The position numbers and the translations under genes were made by a program. A stretch of DNA of 18,431 bases from NCBI GenBank assembly GCA_031278735.1, contig JAITJU010000076.1:1-18431 (forward strand). Reading direction: 5' to 3'. Within the stretch, counting starts at the first letter, position 1; each line of letters starts with the position of its first letter. Below are positions 1-7,438 of this stretch, piece after piece. Origin of the DNA: Zoogloeaceae bacterium. Lineage in GTDB: Bacteria; Pseudomonadota; Gammaproteobacteria; Burkholderiales; Rhodocyclaceae. The notes beneath the pieces were generated by a model, which worked only from the letters and a program-made list of their open reading frames with translations, was not told where the DNA came from and made no database searches.

Positions 1-27
1 TAGCGTCCAAATCAAGGGGGCGCGCAA
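1..27 (-). CDS. Possible 5' end of a gene running off the left edge
   Basis: Only nine codons are visible. On the minus strand a TTG codon at 27-25 follows an AAGGAG ribosome binding site with 8 bases between them, and the frame stays open to the window edge. The readable start is M-R-A-P-L-I-W-T-L, which is hydrophobic after one arginine and could begin a signal peptide or membrane anchor. A good promoter lies about 70 bases upstream. Too little is present to name a product. The call rests on the promoter plus ribosome binding site pairing, not on any homology. Confidence 0.3.
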
Positions 28-105
28 TTCCAAGACTCCTTACATTCGCGTGGAAAACGACGGATTGGGCAGACGTCAAGATTTTCCGACGCCAAAAACG
101 CGCCC

Positions 106-134
106 ATTATACAACGTCATACCCATATTGGAAA
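106..134 (-). promoter_or_regulatory. Sigma70-type promoter reading to the left edge
   Basis: Reading the minus strand, a perfect TATAAT -10 box lies at 111-106 and a TTTCCA -35 box (4 of 6 matches to TTGACA) lies at 134-129, with a 17-base spacer. The expected start of transcription is near position 99. That leaves about 70 bases of leader before the AAGGAG/TTG start at 27. The boxes are seen directly; activity is inferred. Confidence 0.5.
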
Positions 135-549
135 CTGCGGCAATTCATCCGCAGGGACATGAGGTTCGCGCGAATGCCGTCATGCGCGCTGACGGACAGA
201 GAAAACGTTTCCATGAGTTCCCGCAAGCCAGTGTCTGGCTATTCCTTCATCCGCTCCACTTTCCTTGCCCGCGCTTCAACAATGCCGAAATCGCATGATC
301 GCGCTCATGCTCGCCCCTCTCCCTGGCAATCGGCTCGCTCCTTCTTCTCCGACCGCAAGAATTCTTTTCCTCACAGCTTTCGATAGGGGCGCCGACATCT
401 CTTTCTCCCCTAACTTCATGGAGACGGTCACAACGATTCTCCCGGTTAGCGGGATTTACGGATCGCATATGGCCTGAATGCCCGCGAGCCAATGGAAAAT
501 CATTATGACCAGGGCAAATAACCTGCGGCATGCGCCTTGTTGGTCTGTT
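135..549. other. Gene-poor stretch between a YgfX-like gene and the edge promoter
   Basis: This stretch of about 415 bases holds no recognisable gene. Its open frames on either strand have no recognisable domain and no consistent start signal. The only item with a decent start is a 40-codon minus-strand frame from ATG at 398 to TGA at 276. It is preceded by GGGGAG with 6 bases of spacing and begins M-S-A-P-L-S-K-A-V-R-K-R. I do not recognise it and do not call it a gene. The segment is less GC-rich than its neighbours and may be remnant or regulatory DNA. Confidence 0.4.
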
Positions 550-1014
550 CTAACGGATTGCCGCCCGACTTTCCGCTTCCCGTTTTAGCCAGAGGCGCAG
601 GCGACGCAGCGCGTCCGCGTCGGCGCTGTCGGGCAAAAGGGTGAGCGTGCCGCTGCGGGGCGTGTCATCGGCGAGAACATCATCCATGAGACGCCAGGAG
701 AAAACGCAAATCCAGGGCAGCGCCAGAATACCGGGGCGCGGGCTTGCAAGAAGCGGCTGCGGCCTTTCCGCGCGCGCCAGACCAATTGTGCCGTCGGCAT
801 ACAACCAGAGTGTTCGCGTTTGCAGACGCCAATGTCGCGCGACGGCATGAATGCCGCTCAACAACAAAAACAAAAGCGCGCCCGGCGCGACCCAGAACAA
901 GGTCGCCGACCATCCGGCCAGACAGACGCCCAGAGCGGCCAGCGCGTGCAGGATGAACAGCGCGCGCAGCAAGAGACGGGAAGGACGCAGTTCGATGACA
1001 ATCGGGAAACGCAT
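550..1014 (-). CDS. YgfX-like small inner-membrane protein
   Basis: This is a 154-residue protein with two adjacent hydrophobic helices at about residues 12-34 and 36-58, followed by a soluble C-terminal half with a short beta-rich pattern (LWLYADGTIGL near residue 70). That plan matches the YgfX/CptA-type family: a short N-terminal tail, a hairpin of two membrane helices and a cytoplasmic domain of roughly 90 residues. Family members are inner-membrane proteins, some reported to affect cytoskeletal proteins. They are often paired with SdhE, but no sdhE is present here. The gene starts 33 bases after the fabF stop and probably shares its transcript. The ribosome binding site is weak (GCGGAA). 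The family call rests on topology and position, so an unrelated hypothetical protein remains possible. Confidence 0.6.
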   Translation of the reverse strand: MRFPIVIELRPSRLLLRALFILHALAALGVCLAGWSATLFWVAPGALLFLLLSGIHAVARHWRLQTRTLWLYADGTIGLARAERPQPLLASPRPGILALPWICVFSWRLMDDVLADDTPRSGTLTLLPDSADADALRRLRLWLKREAESRAAIR

Positions 1015-1047
1015 GGTCGCGTTCCGCGCACAGAGGATGGCGGGCGA

Positions 1048-2280
1048 TCAGATCTGCCGGAATACCAGCGAGCCGTTGGTGCCGCCGAAGCCAAAGTTGT
1101 TGTTGATGGCGATGTCGATCTTCATTTCCCGCGCCGTGTTGGCGCAATAATCCAGATCGCATTCTGGATCCTGCTCGATGATGTTGATGGTTGGCGGCGA
1201 TACCTGATGATGCAGCGCCAGCACGGTAAACAGGGATTCGACGCCGCCCGCGCCGCCCAGCAGATGTCCGGTCATGGACTTGGTGGAATTGACCACCAGT
1301 TTTTTCGCCGCCGCGCCAAACGCTTGTTTGATGGCTTCCGTTTCGTTCTTGTCGCCCAGCTGCGTGGACGTGCCGTGGGCGTTGATATAGCGCACTTCAT
1401 CCGCGTTGACGCCCGCGTCCTTCAGCGCCGCCAACATGCAGCGGCGCGGGCCGTCGGTATTGGGCGCAGTCATGTGATAGGCGTCACCGCTCATGCCGTA
1501 GCCAATGAGTTCGGCGTAAATCCGCGCGCCGCGCGCCTTGGCGTGTTCGCACTCTTCCAGCACCAGCACGCCCGCGCCTTCGCTGATGACGAAACCATCC
1601 CTGCCCCTGTCCCAAGGGCGGCTGGCCGTGGCGGGATCGTCGTTCCTGCACGACAGCGCGCGCGCGGCGCAAAAACCAGCGACACACACCGGCGAAATGC
1701 AGGCTTCCGCGCCGCCCGCCACCATTACGTCCGCGTCGCCGTACCGGATGATGCGCGCCGCCTCGCCGATGGAATGCGTGCCTGTGGTGCAAGCGCTAAC
1801 CATGGCGATGTTCGGTCCCTTGAAGCCGAACACGATGGAAAGGTTGCCGGAAATCATGTTGATGATGGAACCGGGCACGAAAAAGGGCGAGACCTTGTGC
1901 AGACCCTTGGCCATGTAGCTGTAAGCGCCGTTTTCGATCATGGGCAGGCCGCCGATGCCGGAGCCGATGCAAACGCCGATGCGCTCCCCGTCGGCGGGAT
2001 TCGCCTCCAGACCGGCGTCGCGCACGGCCTGAATGCCGGCCGCCGTGCCGTAATGAATGAAAGTGTCCAGGCGGCGCGCTTCCTTGGAGGACATGTAGGC
2101 ATCGACATCGAAATCCCGGACTTCGCCCGCGACGCGACTGGGAAACGCGGCGGCGTCAAACTTGCTGGTGGCGACAATGCCGGAACGTCCCGCCAGAATG
2201 TTCTGCCATGCCGCCTCGACCGTGTTGCCGACGGGACTGATGATGCCCAGGCCGGTTACGACTACTCTGCGATGCGCCAA
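1048..2280 (-). CDS. fabF: 3-oxoacyl-ACP synthase II (KAS II)
   Basis: This condensing enzyme elongates acyl-ACP with malonyl-ACP in the cytoplasm and is the main elongation synthase of type II fatty acid synthesis. The 410-residue length is typical. The catalytic triad is complete: Cys164 in SACTTGTHS, His302 in NAHGTST and His339 in MTGHLLGGAG, with Lys334 in NSTKSMTGH. The C-terminal glycine-rich NNNFGFGGTN is at residues 393-402. The start is a TTG codon at 2280-2278, chosen because it gives the standard N-terminus (MAHRRVVVTG) and is preceded by GGAG with 6 bases of spacing. acpP lies 94 bases upstream, separated by a terminator-like hairpin. The gene is intact, with no missing catalytic residue. 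Confidence 0.97.
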   Translation of the reverse strand: MAHRRVVVTGLGIISPVGNTVEAAWQNILAGRSGIVATSKFDAAAFPSRVAGEVRDFDVDAYMSSKEARRLDTFIHYGTAAGIQAVRDAGLEANPADGERIGVCIGSGIGGLPMIENGAYSYMAKGLHKVSPFFVPGSIINMISGNLSIVFGFKGPNIAMVSACTTGTHSIGEAARIIRYGDADVMVAGGAEACISPVCVAGFCAARALSCRNDDPATASRPWDRGRDGFVISEGAGVLVLEECEHAKARGARIYAELIGYGMSGDAYHMTAPNTDGPRRCMLAALKDAGVNADEVRYINAHGTSTQLGDKNETEAIKQAFGAAAKKLVVNSTKSMTGHLLGGAGGVESLFTVLALHHQVSPPTINIIEQDPECDLDYCANTAREMKIDIAINNNFGFGGTNGSLVFRQI

Positions 2281-2316
2281 CTCGTTCTCCAGTAATGATT
2301 CATCAAGTCATGCGCG

Positions 2317-2349
2317 TAAAAAGGAAGGCCGACTTGCGCATGGTCGGCC
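2317..2349 (-). terminator. Terminator-like hairpin between acpP and fabF
   Basis: On the minus strand a perfect 7-bp stem, GGCCGAC (2349-2343) with GTCGGCC (2333-2327), encloses a 9-base loop. It is followed immediately by TTCCTTTTT (2326-2318). This is the layout of an intrinsic terminator placed just after acpP and before fabF. In this cluster it would act as a partial terminator or as a 3' end for a short abundant acpP transcript. The structure is seen directly; termination efficiency is inferred. Confidence 0.6.
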
Positions 2350-2374
2350 CCGGTTTCGTGAAATGGATAACGGA

Positions 2375-2611
2375 TTATTTCTGGTGCGCCAAGATATAGT
2401 TGACCGCGCTTTCCACTGTAGTGATTTTCTCGGCTTCCTCGTCGGGAATTTCACATTCAAATTCCTCTTCCAGCGCCATCACCAGTTCAACGGCATCCAG
2501 GGAATCCGCGCCCAGGTCTTCCACAAAGGAAGACTCCAGCTTGACGTTGGCTTCATCCACGCCCAACTGATCCACCACAACTTTTCTGACGCGCTCTACG
2601 ATTTGTTCCAT
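2375..2611 (-). CDS. acpP: Acyl carrier protein
   Basis: This small acidic protein of 78 residues carries growing acyl chains on a 4'-phosphopantetheine arm in fatty acid synthesis. The attachment site is Ser37 in the motif GADSLDAVEL, and the four-helix acidic pattern and length are standard. The ATG at 2611 is preceded by AAGGAG with 7 bases of spacing, one of the best ribosome binding sites in the window, which fits the high expression expected of this protein. It lies between fabG (126 bases upstream) and fabF (94 bases downstream). The long upstream gap and the hairpin downstream suggest that its transcript level is set separately from its neighbours. Confidence 0.98.
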   Translation of the reverse strand: MEQIVERVRKVVVDQLGVDEANVKLESSFVEDLGADSLDAVELVMALEEEFECEIPDEEAEKITTVESAVNYILAHQK

Positions 2612-2737
2612 TGAAAAACTCCTTCCCGAATCGGGGACATGAAAAAACCTCGCCAGTTTACCAAATTCGGAAGACAGGGGACAGTATTGTTACCGCCGCT
2701 GACGCGGCGTCTGTTGCGCCATCCTTCGTCTTCCGGG
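2612..2737 (-). promoter_or_regulatory. fabG-acpP intergenic region with hairpin and possible acpP promoter
   Basis: This gap of 126 bases is unusually long for this cluster. It contains a perfect GC hairpin (6-bp stem CGCCGC/GCGGCG with a 4-base loop, 2694-2709) that has no following T-run. Nearer to acpP there is a weak promoter-like pair on the minus strand: TAAACT as a -10 box and CTGTCC 18 bases before it. Neither element is strong. An internal promoter for acpP here would be consistent with separate control of this abundant protein, but that is inference. Confidence 0.25.
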
Positions 2738-3478
2738 CTACATGTACATGCCGCCATTGACATGCAGCGTCGCGCCGGTGATGTAAGCGGCGGCGGGAGA
2801 GGCGAGGAAGGCCACGGCGGCGGCAACGTCCTCCGGACGCCCCAGGCGCCCCAGCGGAATGTGCGCCAGCAGGGCGGCTCTCTGCGCTTCCGGCAGACTC
2901 TGCGTCATGATGGTGTCAATCATGCCGGGCGCGACGCAATTGACGGTGATGTTGCGGCTCGCCAACTCTCGCGCCAGCGCCCGGCTCATGCCGCCGACGC
3001 CCGCCTTGGCGGCGCAGTAATTGGCCTGTCCGGCATTGCCCGCGTGCGCGACCACCGAAGTGATGTTGACGATGCGTCCCTGCCGCGCTTTCATCATGCC
3101 GCGCATGACGGCGCGGCACATGCGAAACACCGCCTTGAGATTGATGTCCATCAGTTCATCCCATTCTTCGTCCTTCATGCGCATGGCAAGGTTGTCGCGG
3201 GTAATGCCGGCATTGTTTACCAGTATCGACGGCGCGCCGAATTCCTGTTCGATGGCCGCGAGCGCCGCTTCGATCTGCGGCAGATCGCGCACGTCCACCA
3301 ATATGCCGCGTCCTTGCACGGCGGCGGCGGCGAGAAAATCCCGAGTGTCCGCCAGCGCCGCTTCATCGGTCGCAGTGGCAATGACCGTTGCGCCCTGACG
3401 CCCCAGTTCCAGCGCCACCGCTTTGCCAATGCCGCGTGAGGCTCCCGTGACGAGAGCGATTTGTCCTTGCAGGTTCAT
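2738..3478 (-). CDS. fabG: 3-oxoacyl-ACP reductase
   Basis: This is an NADPH-dependent short-chain dehydrogenase that reduces 3-oxoacyl-ACP to 3-hydroxyacyl-ACP, the first reduction of each elongation cycle. It has 246 residues, the usual FabG length. Visible motifs are the cofactor-binding TGASRGIG at 11-18, NNAG at 88-91, and the catalytic tetrad Asn113, Ser141, Tyr154 and Lys158 (YCAAK). The C-terminal TGATLHVNGGMYM is typical of FabG. The ATG at 3478 has GGAG 7 bases upstream, inside the end of fabD, and only 4 bases separate the two genes, so they are translationally close and surely co-transcribed. Confidence 0.97.
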   Translation of the reverse strand: MNLQGQIALVTGASRGIGKAVALELGRQGATVIATATDEAALADTRDFLAAAAVQGRGILVDVRDLPQIEAALAAIEQEFGAPSILVNNAGITRDNLAMRMKDEEWDELMDINLKAVFRMCRAVMRGMMKARQGRIVNITSVVAHAGNAGQANYCAAKAGVGGMSRALARELASRNITVNCVAPGMIDTIMTQSLPEAQRAALLAHIPLGRLGRPEDVAAAVAFLASPAAAYITGATLHVNGGMYM

Positions 3479-3482
3479 TTAT

Positions 3483-4406
3483 TTACTCCAGCGAAAGATG
3501 GTCTGCGAGCGCGGCGGCGTCCGCCAGGGCAATGCCGCTGACGCCTTCGGCGCAGCGTTTGGTCAGTCCCGCCAACACCTTGCCGGGGCCACATTCAATC
3601 ACGCGCGTGACGCCAAAAGCGGACATTTTTTGTATGGTCTCCACCCAGCGCACCGGATGAAAGGCTTGCCGCGTCAACGCGTCGCGGATGCGTTCCGGGG
3701 CGTCTTCCATCGCCACATCGACATTGTTGATGACGGGAATGCGCGGGGGGCGGATGACGGTTTTCGCCAGATGCGCCGCCAACTTCTCCGCCGCCGGGCG
3801 CATCAGGGAAGAATGAAAGGGCGCGGAAACCGGCAACGCCAAGGCGCGCGCGCCTTTCGCCTTGCAGCTTCCCATGGCGCGCGCCACCGCCGTTTTGTGT
3901 CCGGCAATCACAGTCTGTCCGGCGGCGTTGAAATTGACGGCTTCCACCACTTCGCCTTGCGCGGCTTCCCGGCAGGCGACGCGGATGTCGTCATCGTCCA
4001 GACCCATGATCGCCGCCATCGCGCCTTGCCCCAGAGGCACGGCGTCCTGCATGGCCTGGGCGCGCAAACGCACCAGCGGCACGGCGTCGGCAAAGGCGAT
4101 CGACTCGGCGGCAACCAGCGCGGCATATTCGCCCAAGCTGTGCCCGGCGACAAACGCCGGAACCCTGCCGCCTTTTTCCCGCCACAAGCGCCACACGGCA
4201 ACGCCCGCCGTCAGCATGACCGGCTGGGTGTTGACCGTCTGCGCCAAGCGATCGGCGGGACCTTCGGCCACCATTCGCCAGAGATCGTCGCCCAGAGCGA
4301 CGGAGGCTTCATCAAACGCGGCGCGCACGACCGACGCGTCGCCATACGCGCTCATCATGCCGACGGCCTGCGAACCCTGGCCGGGGAAAACAAAAGCGAA
4401 AGCCAT
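3483..4406 (-). CDS. fabD: Malonyl-CoA:ACP transacylase
   Basis: This enzyme transfers malonyl from CoA to ACP, supplying the extender unit. It has 307 residues from the chosen ATG. Motifs: GQGSQ at 9-13, the nucleophile Ser90 in GHSLGEY, Arg115 in RLRAQAM for malonyl carboxylate binding, and His198 in APFHSS. A TTG codon lies directly upstream at 4409-4407 in the same frame. The ATG at 4406 was preferred because the strong GAGGAGG site then has 6 bases of spacing instead of 3. The 84-base gap to fabH holds a GC-rich hairpin. The gene sits in the standard fabH-fabD-fabG order. Confidence 0.97.
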   Translation of the reverse strand: MAFAFVFPGQGSQAVGMMSAYGDASVVRAAFDEASVALGDDLWRMVAEGPADRLAQTVNTQPVMLTAGVAVWRLWREKGGRVPAFVAGHSLGEYAALVAAESIAFADAVPLVRLRAQAMQDAVPLGQGAMAAIMGLDDDDIRVACREAAQGEVVEAVNFNAAGQTVIAGHKTAVARAMGSCKAKGARALALPVSAPFHSSLMRPAAEKLAAHLAKTVIRPPRIPVINNVDVAMEDAPERIRDALTRQAFHPVRWVETIQKMSAFGVTRVIECGPGKVLAGLTKRCAEGVSGIALADAAALADHLSLE

Positions 4407-4437
4407 CAACTGCCTCCTCGAAACGCAAAAACCATTT

Positions 4438-4458
4438 CCTGCCGCGCCGCGCGACAGG
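4438..4458 (-). other. GC-rich hairpin between fabH and fabD
   Basis: On the minus strand CCTGTCGC and GCGGCAGG form an 8-bp stem (one G-U pair) around a 5-base loop. A TTTTT run follows about 6 bases later. It could be a weak attenuator or a transcript-stability element in the fabH-fabD gap. It is too far from its T-run to be called a clear terminator. Confidence 0.3.
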
Positions 4459-4490
4459 ATTTCCGTATCGCCACAACCATCCGCCAGACC

Positions 4491-5450
4491 TCAAAACGCG
4501 AACAATACCGCGCCCCAGGTAAAACCGCCGCCGACGCCTTCGAGCAGCACACGCTGGCCGCGCCGGATGCGACCGTCGCGCACGGCCTCGTCCAGCGCGA
4601 GCGGAACGGAAGCGGCCGAGGTGTTGCCGTGCCGTTCCACGGTAATCACCACTTTTTCCGGCGCGAGATTCATTTTCCGGCGCGTGGATTCGATGATGCG
4701 GATGTTCGCCTGATGCGGCACCAGCCAGTCCAGATCGCCGCTGCGGATGCCGGCGGCCTGGCAGCATTCTTCCGCCACGCTGGCCAATACGCGCACGGCG
4801 GCCTTGAACACGGCCTGACCTTCCATGCGCAAAAACGGGTCGCCCCAGACCTTGCCGTCGCGGATTTGTCCCGGCTCGGAAAGAATGCCGGTCAGACTGC
4901 CGTCCGCATGCAGGGCGGAGGCAATGATGCCAGGGGCATCATCCGCTTCCAGCACGACCGCGCCCGCGCCGTCGCCAAAGAGTACGCAGGTGCTGCGCTC
5001 CCGCCAGTCGAGGATGCGGGAGAACACTTCCGCGCCGACGACCAGCGCCTTTTTGTGCGAGCCGGAACGTATGAATTTGTCGGCAACGGCAAGCGCATGA
5101 ACAAAGCCGCTGCACACCGCCTGCACGTCGAAGGCGGTCGCGCCCTTGTTGCCCAGGGCGCCTTGCAACATGCAGGCCGCGCTGGGGAAAATGTAGTCCG
5201 GCGTGGAAGTGGCGACGATGATCAGATCCAACTCCGTCGCTGTCCTGCCCGCCATTTCCAGCGCCAGGCGCGCCGCGATTGCCGCCATCTGACTGGCGGT
5301 CTCGCCTTCGCCCGCCAGATGACGAAAGCGAATGCCGGTGCGCTCAACGATCCAGGCGTCGCTGGTGTCGATGCCGCGCGCCGCCAGCGCGTCGTTGCTG
5401 ACGGGCAGGCCGGGCAGATAACCGCCGGTTCCGGTAATGCGCGCAAACAT
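4491..5450 (-). CDS. fabH: 3-oxoacyl-ACP synthase III (KAS III)
   Basis: This enzyme starts fatty acid synthesis by condensing acetyl-CoA with malonyl-ACP. It has 319 residues, standard length. The catalytic triad is complete: Cys113 in AVCSGF, His246 in VPHQANIRI and Asn276 in HGNTSAAS. The C-terminal GVGGGFTWGA (305-314) is typical of FabH. The ATG at 5450 overlaps the plsX stop by one base (TGATG), which indicates translational coupling. An AAGGA site lies 9 bases before the start, inside plsX. Confidence 0.97.
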   Translation of the reverse strand: MFARITGTGGYLPGLPVSNDALAARGIDTSDAWIVERTGIRFRHLAGEGETASQMAAIAARLALEMAGRTATELDLIIVATSTPDYIFPSAACMLQGALGNKGATAFDVQAVCSGFVHALAVADKFIRSGSHKKALVVGAEVFSRILDWRERSTCVLFGDGAGAVVLEADDAPGIIASALHADGSLTGILSEPGQIRDGKVWGDPFLRMEGQAVFKAAVRVLASVAEECCQAAGIRSGDLDWLVPHQANIRIIESTRRKMNLAPEKVVITVERHGNTSAASVPLALDEAVRDGRIRRGQRVLLEGVGGGFTWGAVLFAF

Positions 5451-6499
5451 CAGGCGTTTTCCTTGTCGGCGGCAACCGCCTGGCGTTCGTGCAAATCGGC
5501 CAGACAGGCGCTGATGCGTTCCACGACATGATTGCTTGCCGCTTCGTAAGCGCGGACGATTGCCCGCTCAAAGGCAAAGGCGTCCGCCGAACCATGACTT
5601 TTGACGCTGATGCCGCGCAAACCCAGCAGGCTGGCGCCGTTGTACGCCCGGTGATCGAAGCGCGCCTTGAAATGTCGCAGCACGGGCAAGGCCGCCAATG
5701 CCGCCAGTCGCGTCAACAGGTTGCGCATGAATTCCTGCTTGAGCGATTGCGCCAGCATTTGCGCCAGACCTTCGGAAACCTTCAGCGCCACGTTGCCGAC
5801 GAAGCCATCGCAGACCACCACGTCGGCCTCGCCTTTGTAAATGCCGTCCCCTTCGACATTGCCAATGAAATTGAGACCGGAGTTCCTCAGGAGATGCCCG
5901 GCCTGTTTGACCACTTCGTTGCCCTTGATTTCCTCGGCACCAATGTTCAACAACCCCACGGAAGGCGCGACCTTGTGATCGAGCGCTGCGGCCAGCATCG
6001 CGCCCATGACGCCGAACTGCAACAGGTGTTCCGCCGAGCAATCGACGTTGGCGCCCAAATCCAGCATGTAAACGTGTCCGGTCATGGTGGGCATGACCGG
6101 ACAAAGCGCTGGACGATCAATCCCCGGCAACATTTTCAGCACGAAGCGGGACATGGCCATCAAGGCGCCGGTATTGCCCGCCGACACCGAAGCCTGCGCC
6201 GCGCCTTCCTTGACCAGATTCAGCGCCAGACGCATCGAGGACTTCTTGCGGTTTTTCAGCGCCAGCGTGGGGGATTCATCCATCGCCACCATTTCGTCGG
6301 CATGCAGGATGCGCGCGCGCGCCGCCAGTTCCGGACATTGCGCCAGCAATGGCTCCAGCGCGGCGGTTTTTCCAACAAGCACGACTTGCGCGGCATCGTG
6401 TGTACGCAAAAAGGCAAGCGCCGCCGGAACCGTCACCGCCGGACCAAAATCTCCGCCCATACAGTCGATGGCAATGGTTATGGCGTCAGAAGACAACAT
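5450..6499 (-). CDS. plsX: Phosphate acyltransferase PlsX
   Basis: PlsX is a peripheral membrane enzyme that converts acyl-ACP to acyl-phosphate, the donor for PlsY in phospholipid synthesis, and so links the fab cluster to membrane lipids. The protein has 349 residues from ATG 6499. The N-terminal IDCMGGDFGP (11-20) is the family signature, and the central region (LDLGANVDC, NIGAEEIKGN, GDGIYKGEADVVVCDGF) also matches PlsX. An in-frame GTG lies two codons upstream at 6505, but the purine-rich GCGGGG is too close to it. The ATG gives better spacing. It follows rpmF after 156 bases and overlaps fabH by one base. Confidence 0.96.
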   Translation of the reverse strand: MLSSDAITIAIDCMGGDFGPAVTVPAALAFLRTHDAAQVVLVGKTAALEPLLAQCPELAARARILHADEMVAMDESPTLALKNRKKSSMRLALNLVKEGAAQASVSAGNTGALMAMSRFVLKMLPGIDRPALCPVMPTMTGHVYMLDLGANVDCSAEHLLQFGVMGAMLAAALDHKVAPSVGLLNIGAEEIKGNEVVKQAGHLLRNSGLNFIGNVEGDGIYKGEADVVVCDGFVGNVALKVSEGLAQMLAQSLKQEFMRNLLTRLAALAALPVLRHFKARFDHRAYNGASLLGLRGISVKSHGSADAFAFERAIVRAYEAASNHVVERISACLADLHERQAVAADKENA

Positions 6500-6655
6500 G
6501 GTCACCCCGCTTGATTCTGGCGCGCGCCTGCTTTGCGCGCGATGTCTCCGCGAGCGAAAAGCCCGGACGACCCGCGTATAGAGGAAAGGCGAGGAATCCG
6601 GAAAGCGCCTGATCTCGCCGTCGCCGGAAACACCCGCCTTGCGCGCACTGCAAAA
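6500..6655 (-). other. rpmF-plsX intergenic region with GC hairpin
   Basis: The 156 bases between rpmF and plsX contain no gene. The clearest structure is a perfect 7-bp hairpin, CGCGCGC/GCGCGCG, at 6521-6541 with a 7-base loop, close to the plsX start. No T-run follows on the minus strand, so it is not a classical terminator. It may separate the abundant L32 message from the fab message. I see no clear promoter here. Confidence 0.3.
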
Positions 6656-6835
6656 TTATGCGTCCTTGTCCTTCAAAACCGCTTTCCCCCGGTAGAAGCC
6701 GGTGGGAGAAATATGGTGTCGACGGTGCGTTTCGCCCGTGATCGGCTCTACCGTCAGCGGCGGCGTCTCCAGAAAATCATGGGCGCGATGCATCCCACGC
6801 TTGGAAGGGGATTTCTTGTTTTGTTGTACGGCCAT
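6656..6835 (-). CDS. rpmF: 50S ribosomal protein L32
   Basis: This 59-residue small basic protein is a component of the large ribosomal subunit. It begins MAVQQNKKSPSKRGMHRAHD and ends in the GFYRGKAVLKDKDA tail, a betaproteobacterial L32 pattern without the zinc-binding cysteines seen in some other lineages. The HRRHHISPTG segment at about 37-46 is characteristic. The ATG at 6835 is preceded by AGGAG with 7 bases of spacing. It lies 26 bases after yceD, the near-universal partner in proteobacteria, and upstream of plsX. Confidence 0.97.
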   Translation of the reverse strand: MAVQQNKKSPSKRGMHRAHDFLETPPLTVEPITGETHRRHHISPTGFYRGKAVLKDKDA

Positions 6836-6861
6836 TCAAATACTCCTGACAAAATTGATAA

Positions 6862-7335
6862 TCAACGATGCTTCAAGGCAACCAGCGCGGCAAACGGATT
6901 TGCCCGCGCGTCGCCCGCCGCCGCCGCAGGCAACGCGCATTCGGCATGGCGCGGCGCGATCGGCAAGGACAGCAGCACTTCGTCTTCGACCAGCGCATCC
7001 ACCGCCAGCGCGCCGTCGAGCGGCAAAATATCCACGTTGTCGTCTTCCATTTCCTCCTGGGTGGGCGCGCTGCCCTCCGGTGCCAATTCCAGAAGGCGGT
7101 CGATGCGCAAATCATATGCCGCCGCGCCCAGACAACGCTGGCAGACCAGCAGCAAACGCCCCGTTACCTGCAAACGCAAACGCGCCTGACCCTGATCGCC
7201 CGTGACGCCGGAAAGCCGGTAATCCACCCAGCCATCCGTTCGCGCCAGCACGTCCAGCAGACGGCGGAAATCCAGCAAGGCCAGACGCCCTTCGAGACAG
7301 CCCGCTTCGCGGGCAAAACGGTAAGCGTCCAGCAT
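6862..7335 (-). CDS. yceD: YceD/DUF177 family protein (23S rRNA accumulation protein)
   Basis: This 157-residue cytoplasmic protein of the DUF177 family is linked in E. coli and plants to accumulation of 23S rRNA and is almost always encoded next to rpmF. The diagnostic CQRC pair is at Cys65 and Cys68 in LLLVCQRCLG, followed by an acidic stretch (EEMEDDNVDILPLDG, about 94-108) and a third cysteine at 133. The ending NPFAALVALK resembles the family C-terminus (NPFA.L..LK). The ATG at 7335 has only a weak ribosome binding site. It is the first gene of the rpmF-fab operon and lies just downstream of a strong promoter. Confidence 0.9.
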   Translation of the reverse strand: MLDAYRFAREAGCLEGRLALLDFRRLLDVLARTDGWVDYRLSGVTGDQGQARLRLQVTGRLLLVCQRCLGAAAYDLRIDRLLELAPEGSAPTQEEMEDDNVDILPLDGALAVDALVEDEVLLSLPIAPRHAECALPAAAAGDARANPFAALVALKHR

Positions 7336-7370
7336 AAGAAGCGCGCCTGGCTATTGCGACAAAGGCGCTG

Positions 7371-7399
7371 ATGATATTATTTTTAGCCCTGTTCGTCAA
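7371..7399 (-). promoter_or_regulatory. Strong sigma70-type promoter of the yceD-rpmF-fab operon
   Basis: On the minus strand TTGACG (7399-7394) and TATCAT (7376-7371) are separated by exactly 17 bases, and each box matches the consensus at 5 of 6 positions. Transcription would start near 7364, giving a leader of about 29 bases before yceD. This is the best promoter seen in the window after the one at the left edge. Its position before the first gene of the cluster supports it as the main operon promoter. Confidence 0.7.
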
Positions 7400-7438
7400 A
7401 ACTGCGTCAAGACGCGACATTTATCCGATCGTCCGCCC

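Noticed and set aside
276..398. A 40-codon minus-strand frame with a good ribosome binding site
   Set aside because: It has GGGGAG 6 bases before ATG 398, but the product matches nothing I recognise and is short enough to occur by chance. Recorded only as a possibility.
820..2295. A 491-codon open frame on the plus strand
   Set aside because: It lies opposite fabF and the YgfX-like gene. The translation is rich in Arg, Ala, Gly and His with no domain, as expected for the antisense of a GC-rich gene.
3423..5531. A 702-codon open frame on the plus strand
   Set aside because: It runs antisense through fabD and fabH, both of which have complete catalytic motifs. Its composition is His/Arg/Gly-rich and shows no family signature. 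No start signal supports it.
6521..6541. GCGCGC-rich tracts as a possible repeat family
   Set aside because: Alternating GC tracts occur throughout the window, including inside conserved genes, and look like compositional bias, not a dispersed element.
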